Source: Sphingobium sp. OAS761 (GTDB taxonomy: Bacteria > Pseudomonadota > Alphaproteobacteria > Sphingomonadales > Sphingomonadaceae). Taken from it: DNA of 64,000 bases. Below the pieces are notes generated by a model. That model ran no database searches, was not told the DNA's origin, and saw nothing but the letters and a program-made list of their open reading frames with translations. The translations under genes were made by a program, and so were the position numbers. The stretch is from NCBI RefSeq assembly GCF_024168485.1, contig NZ_JALJVY010000004.1:186001-250000 (forward strand), written 5' to 3'. This document shows positions 10,046-18,044 of the stretch, piece by piece; the stretch's first letter is position 1; each line of letters starts with the position of its first letter.

Positions 10046-10801
10046 ATGCGGCGCTTGGCTTCAGTCCTTCCGTTGTTGATGCCGTCTGCGGTGATTGCGC
10101 AGACCGGCGAGGATGCGCGCCCCCGGATTATCGTCTCCAGCGCCGCGACGATCCCCAGCCCTCCTGATCGCGCGGTTGTCAGCTTCTCCGTTCATGGCGA
10201 GGGCACGACCAGTGACGAGGCCGTGCGCGCCATGGTGGCGAAGCGGGACGTGATCGAGAAGGGACTGGCAAGTATCTCAGCGGGATCCGACATACGCGCC
10301 GCGCAGATGGGGATAGCCGAGGTGCGAGGGCGTGAATGCAATCGCAACACATACGGCAATCCGCGCCTGTCGACCGGCGAATGCGCCATCATTGGCTATA
10401 CGGCCGATATCCAGATGGAGGTTCGCACGGCGGCCGTGAACGAGGCCGGCACGATGGTGTCGCTCGCTGGCCGTCTCGGCGCGACCAATCCCCGCATCGA
10501 CCGCTTCTTTCTCGCCGAGGACAAGGAGATTCGCCGGCGCGGTGTCGCGCAGGCGCTGGCCGAAGCCAAGTTGCAGGCGGAAGCTATCGCTCGCGCCTCG
10601 GGCGTCAGGCTGGGCGGAGTCCTCAGCGTGTCCAATCTTAACTTCAATGGCCCCGGCCCGTATGACGATATAGTTGTCACGGCGCAGCATGCCAGCGCGC
10701 CGCCACCACCTCCACCCCCGCCGCCCGTTGCGGTCGGACTGAAACCCCGCGCGATCGAAACGCAGGTAAAGGTACAGGTCGTCTACGCGATCCAACCCTG
10801 A
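10046..10801 (+). CDS. SIMPL-domain (DUF541) periplasmic protein
   Basis: The 251-residue protein has a signal peptide (cleavage near AVIAQ) and a SIMPL/DUF541 domain: IIVSSAATIPSPPDRAVVSF at the start, a mid-domain with YTADIQMEV, and the conserved helix REGVAQAL-like segment RRRGVAQALAEAKLQAEAIA followed by SGVRLGGVLSVS. A run of eight to nine prolines near residue 215 precedes the last strand. Members are envelope proteins of poorly defined function. It follows the PepSY gene by 16 bases and is probably its operon partner. Confidence 0.85.
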   Translation: MRRLASVLPLLMPSAVIAQTGEDARPRIIVSSAATIPSPPDRAVVSFSVHGEGTTSDEAVRAMVAKRDVIEKGLASISAGSDIRAAQMGIAEVRGRECNRNTYGNPRLSTGECAIIGYTADIQMEVRTAAVNEAGTMVSLAGRLGATNPRIDRFFLAEDKEIRRRGVAQALAEAKLQAEAIARASGVRLGGVLSVSNLNFNGPGPYDDIVVTAQHASAPPPPPPPPPVAVGLKPRAIETQVKVQVVYAIQP

Positions 10802-11121
10802 GGGTGGGCTATCGCGATTGTCGGCATTCGAGGAGCCGTCGCCACTTCTTAGCCGAAAAATTTGCAGGGCAAAGGGCGGCGGCAGTCGACCAATTTACGA
10901 CCTTTCGAGGCCGCGGCGAGAATGTCAGCTCATGGTCGAACAGCTGCCGTTCCGAAGGTTCGTCCTGGACAAGCGCTTCGTCCCCGTTGCGTTTTGGAGC
11001 CGTTCGCGGGACTATTGAGATAGAACGAAAGCGCAGACGTGTGCGCGACAGCAAAAGCATAGTCAAATGCCGGAAGGGAGAGTGCCTGAACGCGGAGGAT
11101 TTTGCCAAAGAAGGGGGCAAC
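10802..11121 (+). other. Intergenic region without a supported gene
   Basis: This 320-base gap separates the receptor/PepSY/SIMPL operon from the two small membrane-protein genes. Reading frames here have unusual composition for this genome (repeated SRSRR, Cys and Ser) and I do not support any of them. It should hold the terminator of the first operon and the promoter of the next. The only clear signal is the ribosome site AAGGGGG at its right end. Confidence 0.5.
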
Positions 11122-11568
11122 ATGACCGATCGTTCCAGAGCGCCGCTCGAAAAGTTTCGGACACCGGCACCTCTCAAATTGTCGGCCCTCTGGGCGTCGG
11201 TCATGTTCTGCTACGTCTATGGCGACTATTTCGGCTTGTACATTCCCGGTAAGCTTGCCGAAGTTTCCGCTGGCCGGATGGGCTTCGGGGAGGTGACGCC
11301 CGGCAAGCTGATCCTCGTCGCGATCATGATGGCCGTGCCGGGTCTGATGATCGCGCTGTCGCTTCTGCTTCCACCTGGGATTAGCCGCGCGCTCAACCTG
11401 CTTTTCGGTATTGGTTACACGGCCATCATGCTGCTGACCATGTCCGGAGGCGCGCCGCCCTTCTATCTCACGCTGGGGGCAATCGAAGTCGTGCTGACCC
11501 TGGCAATCGTGACCTATGCGTGGACATGGCCGCGCAGCAAGGGGGGCTTGGCCAATGTCGACGCCTGA
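11122..11568 (+). CDS. DUF6326-like membrane protein
   Basis: The chosen start is ATG at 11122, behind AAGGGGGC; an upstream in-frame extension has no plausible sequence. The 148-residue product has four hydrophobic helices. Its N-terminal signature (LSALWASVMFCYVYGDYFGL, then YIPGKL) matches the DUF6326 family of small membrane proteins as I recall it. Function is unknown. The stop overlaps the start of the next gene by 14 bases, so the pair is translationally coupled. Confidence 0.75.
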   Translation: MTDRSRAPLEKFRTPAPLKLSALWASVMFCYVYGDYFGLYIPGKLAEVSAGRMGFGEVTPGKLILVAIMMAVPGLMIALSLLLPPGISRALNLLFGIGYTAIMLLTMSGGAPPFYLTLGAIEVVLTLAIVTYAWTWPRSKGGLANVDA

Positions 11569-12259
11569 GCGTTCCTTGGTGTCGCAGAAGCACGCGCGCC
11601 TCGCTGGCCTTTGCTATCTTGTAACCATAGCCGCAGGACTGTTTGCTGAGATCGGGACACGCGGCGCGGTGATCGTACACGGCGATCCCGGTGCCACCAC
11701 CGCGAAAATCTCGGCCAATCTCACGCTCTACCGGATGGGCGAAGCCGCCGATGTCGCGATGTTGATCTGCTATCTCATGGTCACGGTCTTGCTCTACGGC
11801 CTGTTCCGCGAAGGTGGGCGACAGCTCTCGGCAATCGCCGCTATGTTCAGTATCACGGGAATCGCGATCCTTGGAGCTACAGGCATCTTTCACCTCGCGC
11901 CGCTTGCACTCCTCGAATCCGGACTGCCTCCAGATGAGCGCGCTGCGCTGATCGGCCTTTCGCTCGATCTTCATGGCGATCTCTACGGTGTGAGCCTGGT
12001 CTTCTTCGGCATATATTGCCTGTTAATCGGCGTCCTGGCGATGCGAAGCCGACAAGTGCCGCACGTTGTCGCTGCCTTGATGATGGTAGGAGGCGCCTGC
12101 CATCTCGTCACCAAGTTGATGCTGATCATGGTGCCCGAAATCGCGCATGCAATCCCCCGCTTCGTCAATATGATGCCTCTTCTGGGTGAGATGGCTCTTG
12201 CGGCATGGCTGACCATCTTCGGCGTGCGCCGCCCGATTGGCGGGCTTAACGCCTCCTGA
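11555..12259 (+). CDS. DUF4386-like membrane protein
   Basis: The 234-residue protein has six predicted helices with the DUF4386 pattern: ARLAGLCYLVTIAAGLFAEI at the start, a charged HGDPGATTAKI loop, and LIGLSLDLHGDLYGVSLVFFG in the middle. Members are integral membrane proteins of unknown function. The ATG at 11555 lies inside the end of the upstream gene, supporting a two-gene operon. A stretch of about 280 bases without a supported gene follows. Confidence 0.8.
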   Translation: MSTPERSLVSQKHARLAGLCYLVTIAAGLFAEIGTRGAVIVHGDPGATTAKISANLTLYRMGEAADVAMLICYLMVTVLLYGLFREGGRQLSAIAAMFSITGIAILGATGIFHLAPLALLESGLPPDERAALIGLSLDLHGDLYGVSLVFFGIYCLLIGVLAMRSRQVPHVVAALMMVGGACHLVTKLMLIMVPEIAHAIPRFVNMMPLLGEMALAAWLTIFGVRRPIGGLNAS

Positions 12260-12541
12260 CTGCCTGACCTGCGGCTGTGTTGCCTATCACACCCCTCGCC
12301 TAGCGTTGACCCAACGCCTCCACGCAACGATGGCCGCCACGTGGCTGGTCTCGAGTCCTTGAGTCTTCGATTGAACACGCGGCATCGACTTTGACCATTG
12401 CAAGCGAGACTAACCGCAACGTCTCACAATCCGGCGTTCGCTCTCGGGTAAAATGACCGAAAGCCGGCAATTGTTAGAGGAGCCGCCGTTCGCTCTACGG
12501 GAAGCTGTCGGTTTGCCCTCGGCAACGGGGCGTTGCAGAGA

Positions 12542-12955
12542 TCACGCAGCTTCTGTGTCTCGACCGCTCTGTTTGCAAATCTCGACAACGAGCCCGCGCA
12601 ACCAGCGATGGCCCGCGTCTGCGTCCATTCGGGGATGCCACATCGCCGAAATTGCAATTTCAGGGGTCGGCACGGGAAGTTTGAAGCTCGCAAAATTCGC
12701 GTGCATCTGTGCCGAACCAGCGTCGCCAATCGTAAAACACGAACGCGGCACCAGCGCCACCAGATCGGATTGCTCCGCGATGCGCATCGCATCGCCAAAG
12801 CCGGGCACGACCACCGCCACATTCCGATTCAATCCGAGTCCCTCCAAAGCGACGTCAACCGGTCCTGTGAAGGTGCCTCTGCGGGACGCCACCACATGCT
12901 TGCAGGCCGCGTATCGCTCGGGCGTTACAGGCGCTGTGAGCAGCGGATGTCCTCG
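12542..12955 (-). pseudogene. C-terminal fragment of a LysR-type regulator
   Basis: The 138 codons encode the second half of a LysR effector-binding domain: RGHPLLTAPVTPERYAACKH, then HVVASRRG, ALEGLGLNRNVAVVVPGF, LVALVPRSC, and a C-terminal MWHPRMDADAGHRWLR box. The DNA-binding N-terminal half (about 160 residues) is missing. At its 5' side the frame runs straight into a truncated VOC gene read in a different frame, so two broken genes are joined near 12940-12955. It cannot regulate as it stands. Confidence 0.8.
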
Positions 12956-13074
12956 GCGAAGGCGGTGGTGTAGGTCATGCCCAGAACGCGTTGATACCAT
13001 TCCACCGTCTCCTTCGCGTCGTTGCAGCGATAGGCGACATGGTGGATGCGCTTGAGTTCCGGCGCCTGGGTCAT
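12925..13074 (-). pseudogene. Truncated VOC (glyoxalase-fold) protein downstream of hppD
   Basis: The start ATG overlaps the hppD stop (ATGA), as in a genuine operon. The first 42 residues look like a VOC metalloenzyme N-terminus (LKRIHHVAYRCNDAKETVEW, metal-ligand type histidine in HHVAY). After AFAED the sequence changes to a short tail ending at a TAA, because the DNA switches to LysR coding sequence in another frame. The remaining 100 or more residues expected for the family are absent. Confidence 0.75.
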
Positions 13075-14162
13075 GCCGGTTCTCCCACATGGAGCGCGCC
13101 GCGCTGCAACTGGTCGCGCTCGATGCTCTGGAACAGGGCGGTGAAATTGCCCTCGCCAAAGCCTTCGTCCTTCTTGCGCTGAATGAACTCGAAGAACACC
13201 GGGCCGATCTGCGGCTGCGCGAATATCTGGAGCAGCAGGCGCGGATCGCCGTCGGCCGTCGATCCGTCGAGCAGGATGCCGCGCGCCTGCAATTCGCCGA
13301 CCGGCTCGCCATGGCCGGGCAGCCGTTCATCCAGCATCTCATAATAGGTGGCGGGCGGCGGCGCCATCAACGGCACGCCCAGCGCCTTGAGCCTGTCCCA
13401 CGCGGCGATCAGGTCATCGCACAGCAACGCGATATGCTGGATGCCCTCGCCGTTGTAAGCGCGCAGGAACTCCTCGATCTGGCCGCCGCCCGCCTTGCCT
13501 TCCTCGTTCAAGGGGATGCGGATCTTGCCGTCGGGCGCGGTCATCGCCTTGCTGGTGAGACCGGTATATTCGCCCTTGATGTCGAAATATCGGATTTCGC
13601 GGAAGCCGAAGACGCGCTCGTAGAAGCGCGCCCAATGGGCCATGCGCCCGCCATAGACATTATGCGTCAGGTGATCGATGATCTTGAAGCCCGCGCCTTC
13701 CGGGCGCCGATCGACACCGGGCTCGTAGACGAAATCGATGTCGTAGATCGACAGGCCGCCGCGCTCGTCCTCGTAGCGGTCGATCAGATAGATGATCGAG
13801 CCGCCGATGCCGCGCACGGCGGGCAGGCGCAGTTCCATCGGGCCGGTACGCACTTCGACCGGCTCTGCGCCGCGCTCGATGGCGAGCGCATAGGCTTTCG
13901 CCGCGTCATTGACTCGCCAGCCCATGCCGCAGGCGGACGCGCCATGTTCGGCGGCGAAATAGGCGGCAGGGCTGCGCGGCTCGTAGTTGGCGATCAGGTT
14001 GATGCCGCCCTGTCGCCAAAGCTGCACGTCCTTGGAGCGGTGCCGGGCGATCAGGGAAAAGCCCATGGCGGCGAAGACCGGCTCCAGCAGGCCCTTGTCC
14101 GGCGCGCTGAACTCCACGAACTCGAAGCCGTCAAGGCCGATGGGGTTGTCGAACAGGGGCAT
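13071..14162 (-). CDS. hppD: 4-hydroxyphenylpyruvate dioxygenase
   Basis: This enzyme converts 4-hydroxyphenylpyruvate to homogentisate in tyrosine degradation. The product has 363 residues with two VOC modules. The Fe(II) ligands are visible: His164 (in [11 protein letters not shown]), His243 (GIQHIAL) and Glu325 (FFEFIQRK). I start at 14162 because GAGAGGAAG sits just upstream; the ATG at 14186 lacks a site. It is intact although its neighbours (SDR, VOC, LysR, phhA) are broken. No homogentisate dioxygenase or fumarylacetoacetase is seen in the window, so the pathway must finish elsewhere or not at all. Confidence 0.93.
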   Translation of the reverse strand: MPLFDNPIGLDGFEFVEFSAPDKGLLEPVFAAMGFSLIARHRSKDVQLWRQGGINLIANYEPRSPAAYFAAEHGASACGMGWRVNDAAKAYALAIERGAEPVEVRTGPMELRLPAVRGIGGSIIYLIDRYEDERGGLSIYDIDFVYEPGVDRRPEGAGFKIIDHLTHNVYGGRMAHWARFYERVFGFREIRYFDIKGEYTGLTSKAMTAPDGKIRIPLNEEGKAGGGQIEEFLRAYNGEGIQHIALLCDDLIAAWDRLKALGVPLMAPPPATYYEMLDERLPGHGEPVGELQARGILLDGSTADGDPRLLLQIFAQPQIGPVFFEFIQRKKDEGFGEGNFTALFQSIERDQLQRGALHVGEPA

Positions 14163-14185
14163 ATCGTCTTCCTCTCGAAGTTGCA

Positions 14186-14848
14186 TTAGCTGGCGACGCC
14201 GTTGGTCACCGGGATCAGGGCGCCATGGATGGCGCGAGCGGCAGGCGAGACCAGGAAGGACGCCACTTCAGCGATGGCGTCGGGATGGGTCCAGCTCGAC
14301 GGATCGGCATCGGGCATCGCGGCCCGGTTGGCCGGCGTGTCGATGATCGATGGCAGCAGCGTGTTGATGCGGATGTGGCTTTCGTCCAGTTCCGCCGCGA
14401 GGCTCTGGGTCAGCCGGGCGACGGCGGACTTGGACGCTGCGTAGGGGGCCATACCGGCACCGCTCGGTTCCGCCGCGGCGGCGCCGATCGTCACGATCGC
14501 ACCGTTCGCCTCCACGCATGGGAGCGCCGATTTCACGACGTTGAGCGTGGTCTCGAGGTTCCTGCGGAACAAGGCCCGTCACAGGTCGGCATTGCCTTGC
14601 GCAACCGGTCGCCAATCGAAAGCCCCGGCGAGGTGGAGGACGCGGTCGAGACTGCCCGGGGCCTCTACGGCCGCGCCGACGGATCGCTCGGCTGCATCGG
14701 CATCGGCGAGATCGTCGCAAGCGATCGATCGCGGTTGATTGGAAACAGCGCTGCGAACGATGTGCACAACCTCGTGACCCTGCCGTTCCAGAAGCGCGGC
14801 GGTCGCTGACCCGAGAACACCCGCCGCGCCGGTGATAATGAGCTTCAT
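14186..14848 (-). pseudogene. SDR oxidoreductase, dihydropteridine-reductase-like, with in-frame stop
   Basis: Read through, the gene encodes about 220 residues: an N-terminal Rossmann motif (MKLIITGAAGVLGSATAALL), the catalytic YAASK and a C-terminal DTPANRAAMPDADPSSW segment that resembles eukaryotic-type dihydropteridine reductase. A TGA at 14579-14581 interrupts it at codon 90, exactly in frame. The flanking sequence (NADL-stop-RALFRRN) suggests a TGG tryptophan codon changed to TGA. Such a reductase would recycle the pterin cofactor of phenylalanine hydroxylase, and phhA itself is also destroyed here. The start overlaps the aminotransferase stop (ATGA). Confidence 0.75.
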
Positions 14849-16083
14849 GCGGACACTTCCTGCGGCGCGGAAGGATCGGAAGCGCTGTTGCCCCGGTAGC
14901 CCGGCAGGTGGGGAAGCACCCCGTCCACGAAACGGCTGAGATTGGTCTGGTTGAGGCCGGCTATATTGATCCGGCCATCGGCCGGCATGTAGATGCCATG
15001 CGTGCGCCGGACGGTGGCGATGGCATCGGCATGGATGGGAAGCCGGGAGAAAAGGCCGCGTTGCGTCGCGATCGGCGCCAGAAGGGGGTCAGCCGATGCA
15101 AGACCTTGCCGGACTATCTGGAGCCGACGACGCATGTCGGCGAGTTCATCCTCCCAGTCAGTTCGGAGAGCGGGATTATCGAGGATCGTCCGGACAACGG
15201 CAGCACCATGATCCGGGGGCATCGACCACAGGCTGCGGGCAATCGTCAGCGCGTTGGTCCGGGCCAGTTCCAACGATGACTCGGTTCCCGAATGGATGAA
15301 TAGGGCACCCACCCGATCGCGATAGACCGCGAAATTCTTGTCGCAACTATAAGCCAGCAGCGCGTCTGGCACTGCTGCCAGCATGTGCCTCGCGCCTTGC
15401 GCATCTTCCTCCATCCCATCGCCAAGACCCTGATAGGCCAGATCGATGAAGGGGATTATGCCACGCTGGAGGCACAGGCCGGCCAGGGCCATCCATTGTT
15501 CTTGCGAAAACTGCGTGCCGGTCGGGTTATGGCAGCACCCATGCAGCAGCAGCATGTCGCCGGCCCGCGCCTCCGTCAGCGCGGAGACCATGGCGTCGAA
15601 ATCGATATCCCCGCCGGTTGCGCCCAGATAGCGATGGGTTCGCACCTGTAGCCCGGCTTCGCGGAAAATCGGCGCGTGGTTCGGCCATGTCGGCTCGCCG
15701 ATCCAGACCCGCGCGTCCGGTCGTGCTCGCGCCAGCAACTCGGCGCCGACACGCAATGCCCCGGTGCCGCCGGGGGTCTGCAGCCCGAAGCAGCGCGTGC
15801 CGAGCCGGTTGCTGCCGGATACCAACTGCCATAGCAGCTGCGCGAAACGCTGGTCGCCCTCGGCCCCGAGGTAGGACTTGCTGGCTTGCTCGGAAAGAAG
15901 GACGGCTTCGGCGTCCTTCACCGCGCGCATGACGGGGGTGTCGCCTGCTTCGCTGCGATAGACGCCAACGCCGACGTCGATCTTGTCGGCACGCGGGTCG
16001 GCGCGATACTGCGCGATCAGCGCCAGAAGCGCGTCGGGCTTTTGCGACTGGAGGCCCGCGAATGCGTCAGAGGAAACCTTCAT
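14845..16083 (-). CDS. tyrB: Aromatic/aspartate-type aminotransferase (PLP class I)
   Basis: The 412-residue enzyme follows the AspAT/TyrAT subgroup: KIDVGVGVYRSEAGDTPVM near the N-terminus, CHNPTGTQFS for PLP and substrate binding, and a PLP-lysine in AYSCDKNFAVYRDRVG. In this locus, between a phhA remnant and hppD, it most likely converts tyrosine to 4-hydroxyphenylpyruvate. The start ATG overlaps the phhA-remnant stop (ATGA). The symbol rests on family and context; aspartate specificity is possible. Confidence 0.85.
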   Translation of the reverse strand: MKVSSDAFAGLQSQKPDALLALIAQYRADPRADKIDVGVGVYRSEAGDTPVMRAVKDAEAVLLSEQASKSYLGAEGDQRFAQLLWQLVSGSNRLGTRCFGLQTPGGTGALRVGAELLARARPDARVWIGEPTWPNHAPIFREAGLQVRTHRYLGATGGDIDFDAMVSALTEARAGDMLLLHGCCHNPTGTQFSQEQWMALAGLCLQRGIIPFIDLAYQGLGDGMEEDAQGARHMLAAVPDALLAYSCDKNFAVYRDRVGALFIHSGTESSLELARTNALTIARSLWSMPPDHGAAVVRTILDNPALRTDWEDELADMRRRLQIVRQGLASADPLLAPIATQRGLFSRLPIHADAIATVRRTHGIYMPADGRINIAGLNQTNLSRFVDGVLPHLPGYRGNSASDPSAPQEVSA

Positions 16084-16238
16084 GCTCCAGCCTTTGCGTG
16101 CGCGTAGCCCTGGCTTGCGGCCTGCCGGGCAAAGAGGCGATCCCAGACCGCATGCTCTTGCGCCGTGTACGAGCCCCAGTCCTGCGGAATGGTCCAGTCG
16201 GGAGCCGCACCGGGCGGCAGTAGATCTGTGTTTGCCAT
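16080..16238 (-). pseudogene. phhA: N-terminal remnant of phenylalanine 4-monooxygenase
   Basis: The 52 residues start like bacterial phenylalanine hydroxylase: DWTIPQDWGSYTAQEHAVWD, then RLFARQ, the segment that opens the catalytic domain. The following residues (ASQGYAHAKAGA) do not continue the family, and the roughly 230 residues carrying the iron ligands are absent. The frame ends in an ATGA overlap with the aminotransferase, so an internal in-frame deletion is likely. Its own promoter region (16239 onward) still appears intact and may now drive tyrB. Confidence 0.8.
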
Positions 16239-16271
16239 GACGACAATTTATCAGGATACCGTGAAAATGCG

Positions 16272-16310
16272 TTTCATTCATCTGGATTATCGGGCAGAAT
16301 TTGAATGAAA
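16272..16310. promoter_or_regulatory. Dyad-symmetric operator in front of the aromatic amino acid locus
   Basis: A perfect nine-base inverted repeat, TTTCATTCA at 16272-16280 and TGAATGAAA at 16302-16310, has its centre near 16291. It lies 34 bases upstream of the phhA-remnant start and about 255 bases before the adjacent Lrp-type gene on the other strand. Lrp/AsnC proteins bind AT-rich dyads of this kind, so it is a candidate site for the neighbouring regulator. That link is inferred. Confidence 0.55.
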
Positions 16311-16389
16311 AGTATCGCCGAATGCCAGTTTGAGATTTGAATCGATCACGTATTTCATGCAAGCGTGTGAGGGGTGAGCCCGCAGTGGC

Positions 16390-16569
16390 GACACCCCGAC
16401 GATCGCGGATTGTTGCCTGATCCCACAGATCTACAATGCGCGGCGCTTCCACGTCGACCTGACAGATTTTCCCGAACTGCTCGCTGTGGACGGCCGATGC
16501 GGAGAGATCGAAGCGTTCGTCCGCGCGTCGCCGGAAAACCAGCCCGATGCCAATGGAGCGAACGCATGA
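16390..16569 (+). pseudogene. maiA: C-terminal remnant of maleylacetoacetate isomerase
   Basis: Sixty codons match the last part of the zeta-class GST fold: DTPTIADCCLIPQIYNARRF, then HVDLTDFPELLAVDG and a terminal EAFVRASPENQPDA, all typical of MaiA. No start codon or N-terminal thioredoxin-fold domain is present upstream. The stop overlaps the Lrp start codon (ATGA), showing that lrp was once the last gene of a maiA operon. MaiA acts two steps after homogentisate in tyrosine breakdown, so this is another broken piece of the same pathway. Confidence 0.8.
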
Positions 16570-17036
16570 CCGAGAAACGCAAGATCGACGCGATCGATCG
16601 CAAACTGTTGCACGAATTGCAGCGCGATGCATCGATCAGCCATGCCGATCTCGCCGAGCGTGTCGGTGCCTCGACAGCCTCCTGCTGGCGGCGGATGCGT
16701 GCTCTGGAGGCCGACGGCTTACTCGGCCGCCAGGTCCGCCTGGTCAATGCAGCGCGGCTTGGCCGGGGCGTCAACGTGATCTGCCACATCAAGATCAAGA
16801 ACAACTCCATCGAGACGACTGAAGCGTTCGAAAGCTTCATCGCGTCACGCGATGAGATCATGGAATGCTATTCGATGTCCGGCGACTGGAACTATCTCCT
16901 ACGTATCCTGGTTGCCGATGTGGAAGACTACAACCGCTTTCTGATGCGAACCGTGCTGCGGCATCCGTCAATGGCCACGGGGTCGTCACACTTCGCACTG
17001 TCGCAAGTGAAATATGCCACGGCCGTGCCGCTATAA
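16566..17036 (+). CDS. Lrp/AsnC-family transcriptional regulator
   Basis: The 156-residue protein has an N-terminal winged helix (IDRKLLHELQRDASISHADL, then GASTASCWRRMRALEADGLL) and a C-terminal RAM/AsnC ligand domain (MECYSMSGDWNYLLRILVAD). The ATG at 16566 overlaps the end of the maiA remnant. Its position facing phhA/tyrB/hppD, with a strong dyad between, suggests it responds to aromatic amino acids. It appears intact. Confidence 0.92.
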   Translation: MTEKRKIDAIDRKLLHELQRDASISHADLAERVGASTASCWRRMRALEADGLLGRQVRLVNAARLGRGVNVICHIKIKNNSIETTEAFESFIASRDEIMECYSMSGDWNYLLRILVADVEDYNRFLMRTVLRHPSMATGSSHFALSQVKYATAVPL

Positions 17037-17169
17037 TGCGGCTGGGCGGCGCGAGTCCTATCCGGACATGCCCAAAAACCGCGACACCGCTGAAACCATA
17101 CGCCCAAGTCACACGTCCTCCGCCTGGCTGGATGCGCGGTGAACTCCCATCTCCGGCCGCAGGCCAAGC

Positions 17170-17304
17170 CATCGGCACCCGATCAAGAACATCACCCGCT
17201 ACAAGCAGGGCCGCATCAACCTGGTGCTCGGCGGCGACGACGCCGGCCGGGTGGCCGCCTTCCGGGGGAGCACGAGCCATTCCACAACGCGCTTGGCAGA
17301 TTGA
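17170..17304 (+). pseudogene. Short fragment resembling a 4-hydroxyphenylpyruvate-dioxygenase-type VOC domain
   Basis: In this frame the sequence reads IKNITRYKQGRINLVLGGDD followed by AGRVAAFRG, which resembles the segment RSKNVTRYRQGxINLVLN in HPPD-like VOC domains and in 3-dehydroshikimate dehydratase/HPPD fusions. Only about 35 residues are recognisable, with no start and no metal ligands. It sits directly before the operator at 17305. It could be a duplicated or transferred scrap; the similarity is judged by eye. Confidence 0.4.
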
Positions 17305-17318
17305 ATACAGAGATGTAT
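17305..17318. promoter_or_regulatory. Palindromic operator, ATACA-N4-TGTAT type (site 1)
   Basis: The sequence ATACAGAGATGTAT has perfect inverted arms ATACA and TGTAT. The same arms with the same spacing occur before the first S10 peptidase gene, before soxB and before tetR in this window. It is the only such site on this flank and lies in front of the YitT-like gene, which suggests that gene belongs to the same TetR regulon. Confidence 0.6.
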
Positions 17319-17437
17319 TGTGTAGCGCTTAGGCGGCGCAATCCCGACTGAACATGCTCGGAAGCATGAGCGAGCCGTCTCATCCCAATAGAGTGTTGCC
17401 ACTAGACGTTTGTACGGGGTCTCAATACGTGAACATC

Positions 17438-18040
17438 ATGCCGCAGCCGGTCGCCCATCACTGGATGGAGGATGTCTATGCCATGATGGTCGGCAGCGTG
17501 CTGATCGCGCTCGGTCTCGCCATGCTGAAGGAGGGCGCGCTTGTCTCAGGCGGCGTCGCAGGGTTGGCGTTGTTGCTCGCCCGTATCACCCATTGGCAAG
17601 TGGGCCTGCTGCTGGGCATCGTCAATCTGCCCTTTGTCATACTGTCCCATCGGACGATGGGCGCGCGCTTCACCGCGAAGACAATTTTTGTCAATCTGAT
17701 CCTTATTATCCTGCCAGGCGCGATGCCGCTGGCGATGCGTGGATCGGGGACGGAAGCGCCGTTCGCAGCGCTCGTCGGCGGGTCCGTGATCGGCATGGGG
17801 GCGCTGGCCCTGGCCCGCCACGGTGCGGGCATCGGCGGGTTCGGGTCCGTGGCTCTGTGGTTGTTCCGGGCGCGCGGATGGAACGCAGGCCGCACGATGA
17901 TGCTGCTCGATCTGTTGGTGCTGCTCGCATCCTTTCCCTTCCTCAGCGATCGGCAATGGCTCTGGTCGGTGGCAAGCGCTCTGTCGATCAACGGCATTCT
18001 GTTCGTCTGGCACCGGCCGGGCCGTTACACCGGCTATTGA
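17438..18040 (+). CDS. YitT-family membrane protein
   Basis: About 200 residues with five to six hydrophobic helices. LALGLAMLKEGALVSGG-like opening (IALGLAMLKEGALVSGGVAG) and a glycine-rich GIGGFGSVALWLF segment match the YitT/DUF161 membrane family, whose substrates are unknown. In-frame starts at 17354 and 17366 are also possible and would place the gene only 36-48 bases after the operator at 17305; I chose ATG 17438 because the family similarity begins there. The next gene starts four bases after its stop. Confidence 0.75.
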   Translation: MPQPVAHHWMEDVYAMMVGSVLIALGLAMLKEGALVSGGVAGLALLLARITHWQVGLLLGIVNLPFVILSHRTMGARFTAKTIFVNLILIILPGAMPLAMRGSGTEAPFAALVGGSVIGMGALALARHGAGIGGFGSVALWLFRARGWNAGRTMMLLDLLVLLASFPFLSDRQWLWSVASALSINGILFVWHRPGRYTGY

Positions 18041-18044
18041 CGGG

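Noticed and set aside
12453-13055. Plus-strand frame of 200 codons opposite the LysR/VOC fragments
   Set aside because: No domain; the minus strand shows clear family similarity over the same DNA.
14579-14581. Possible selenocysteine at the in-frame TGA of the SDR
   Set aside because: SDR enzymes do not use selenocysteine here, no SECIS-like hairpin is apparent just after the codon, and a Trp codon is one base away.
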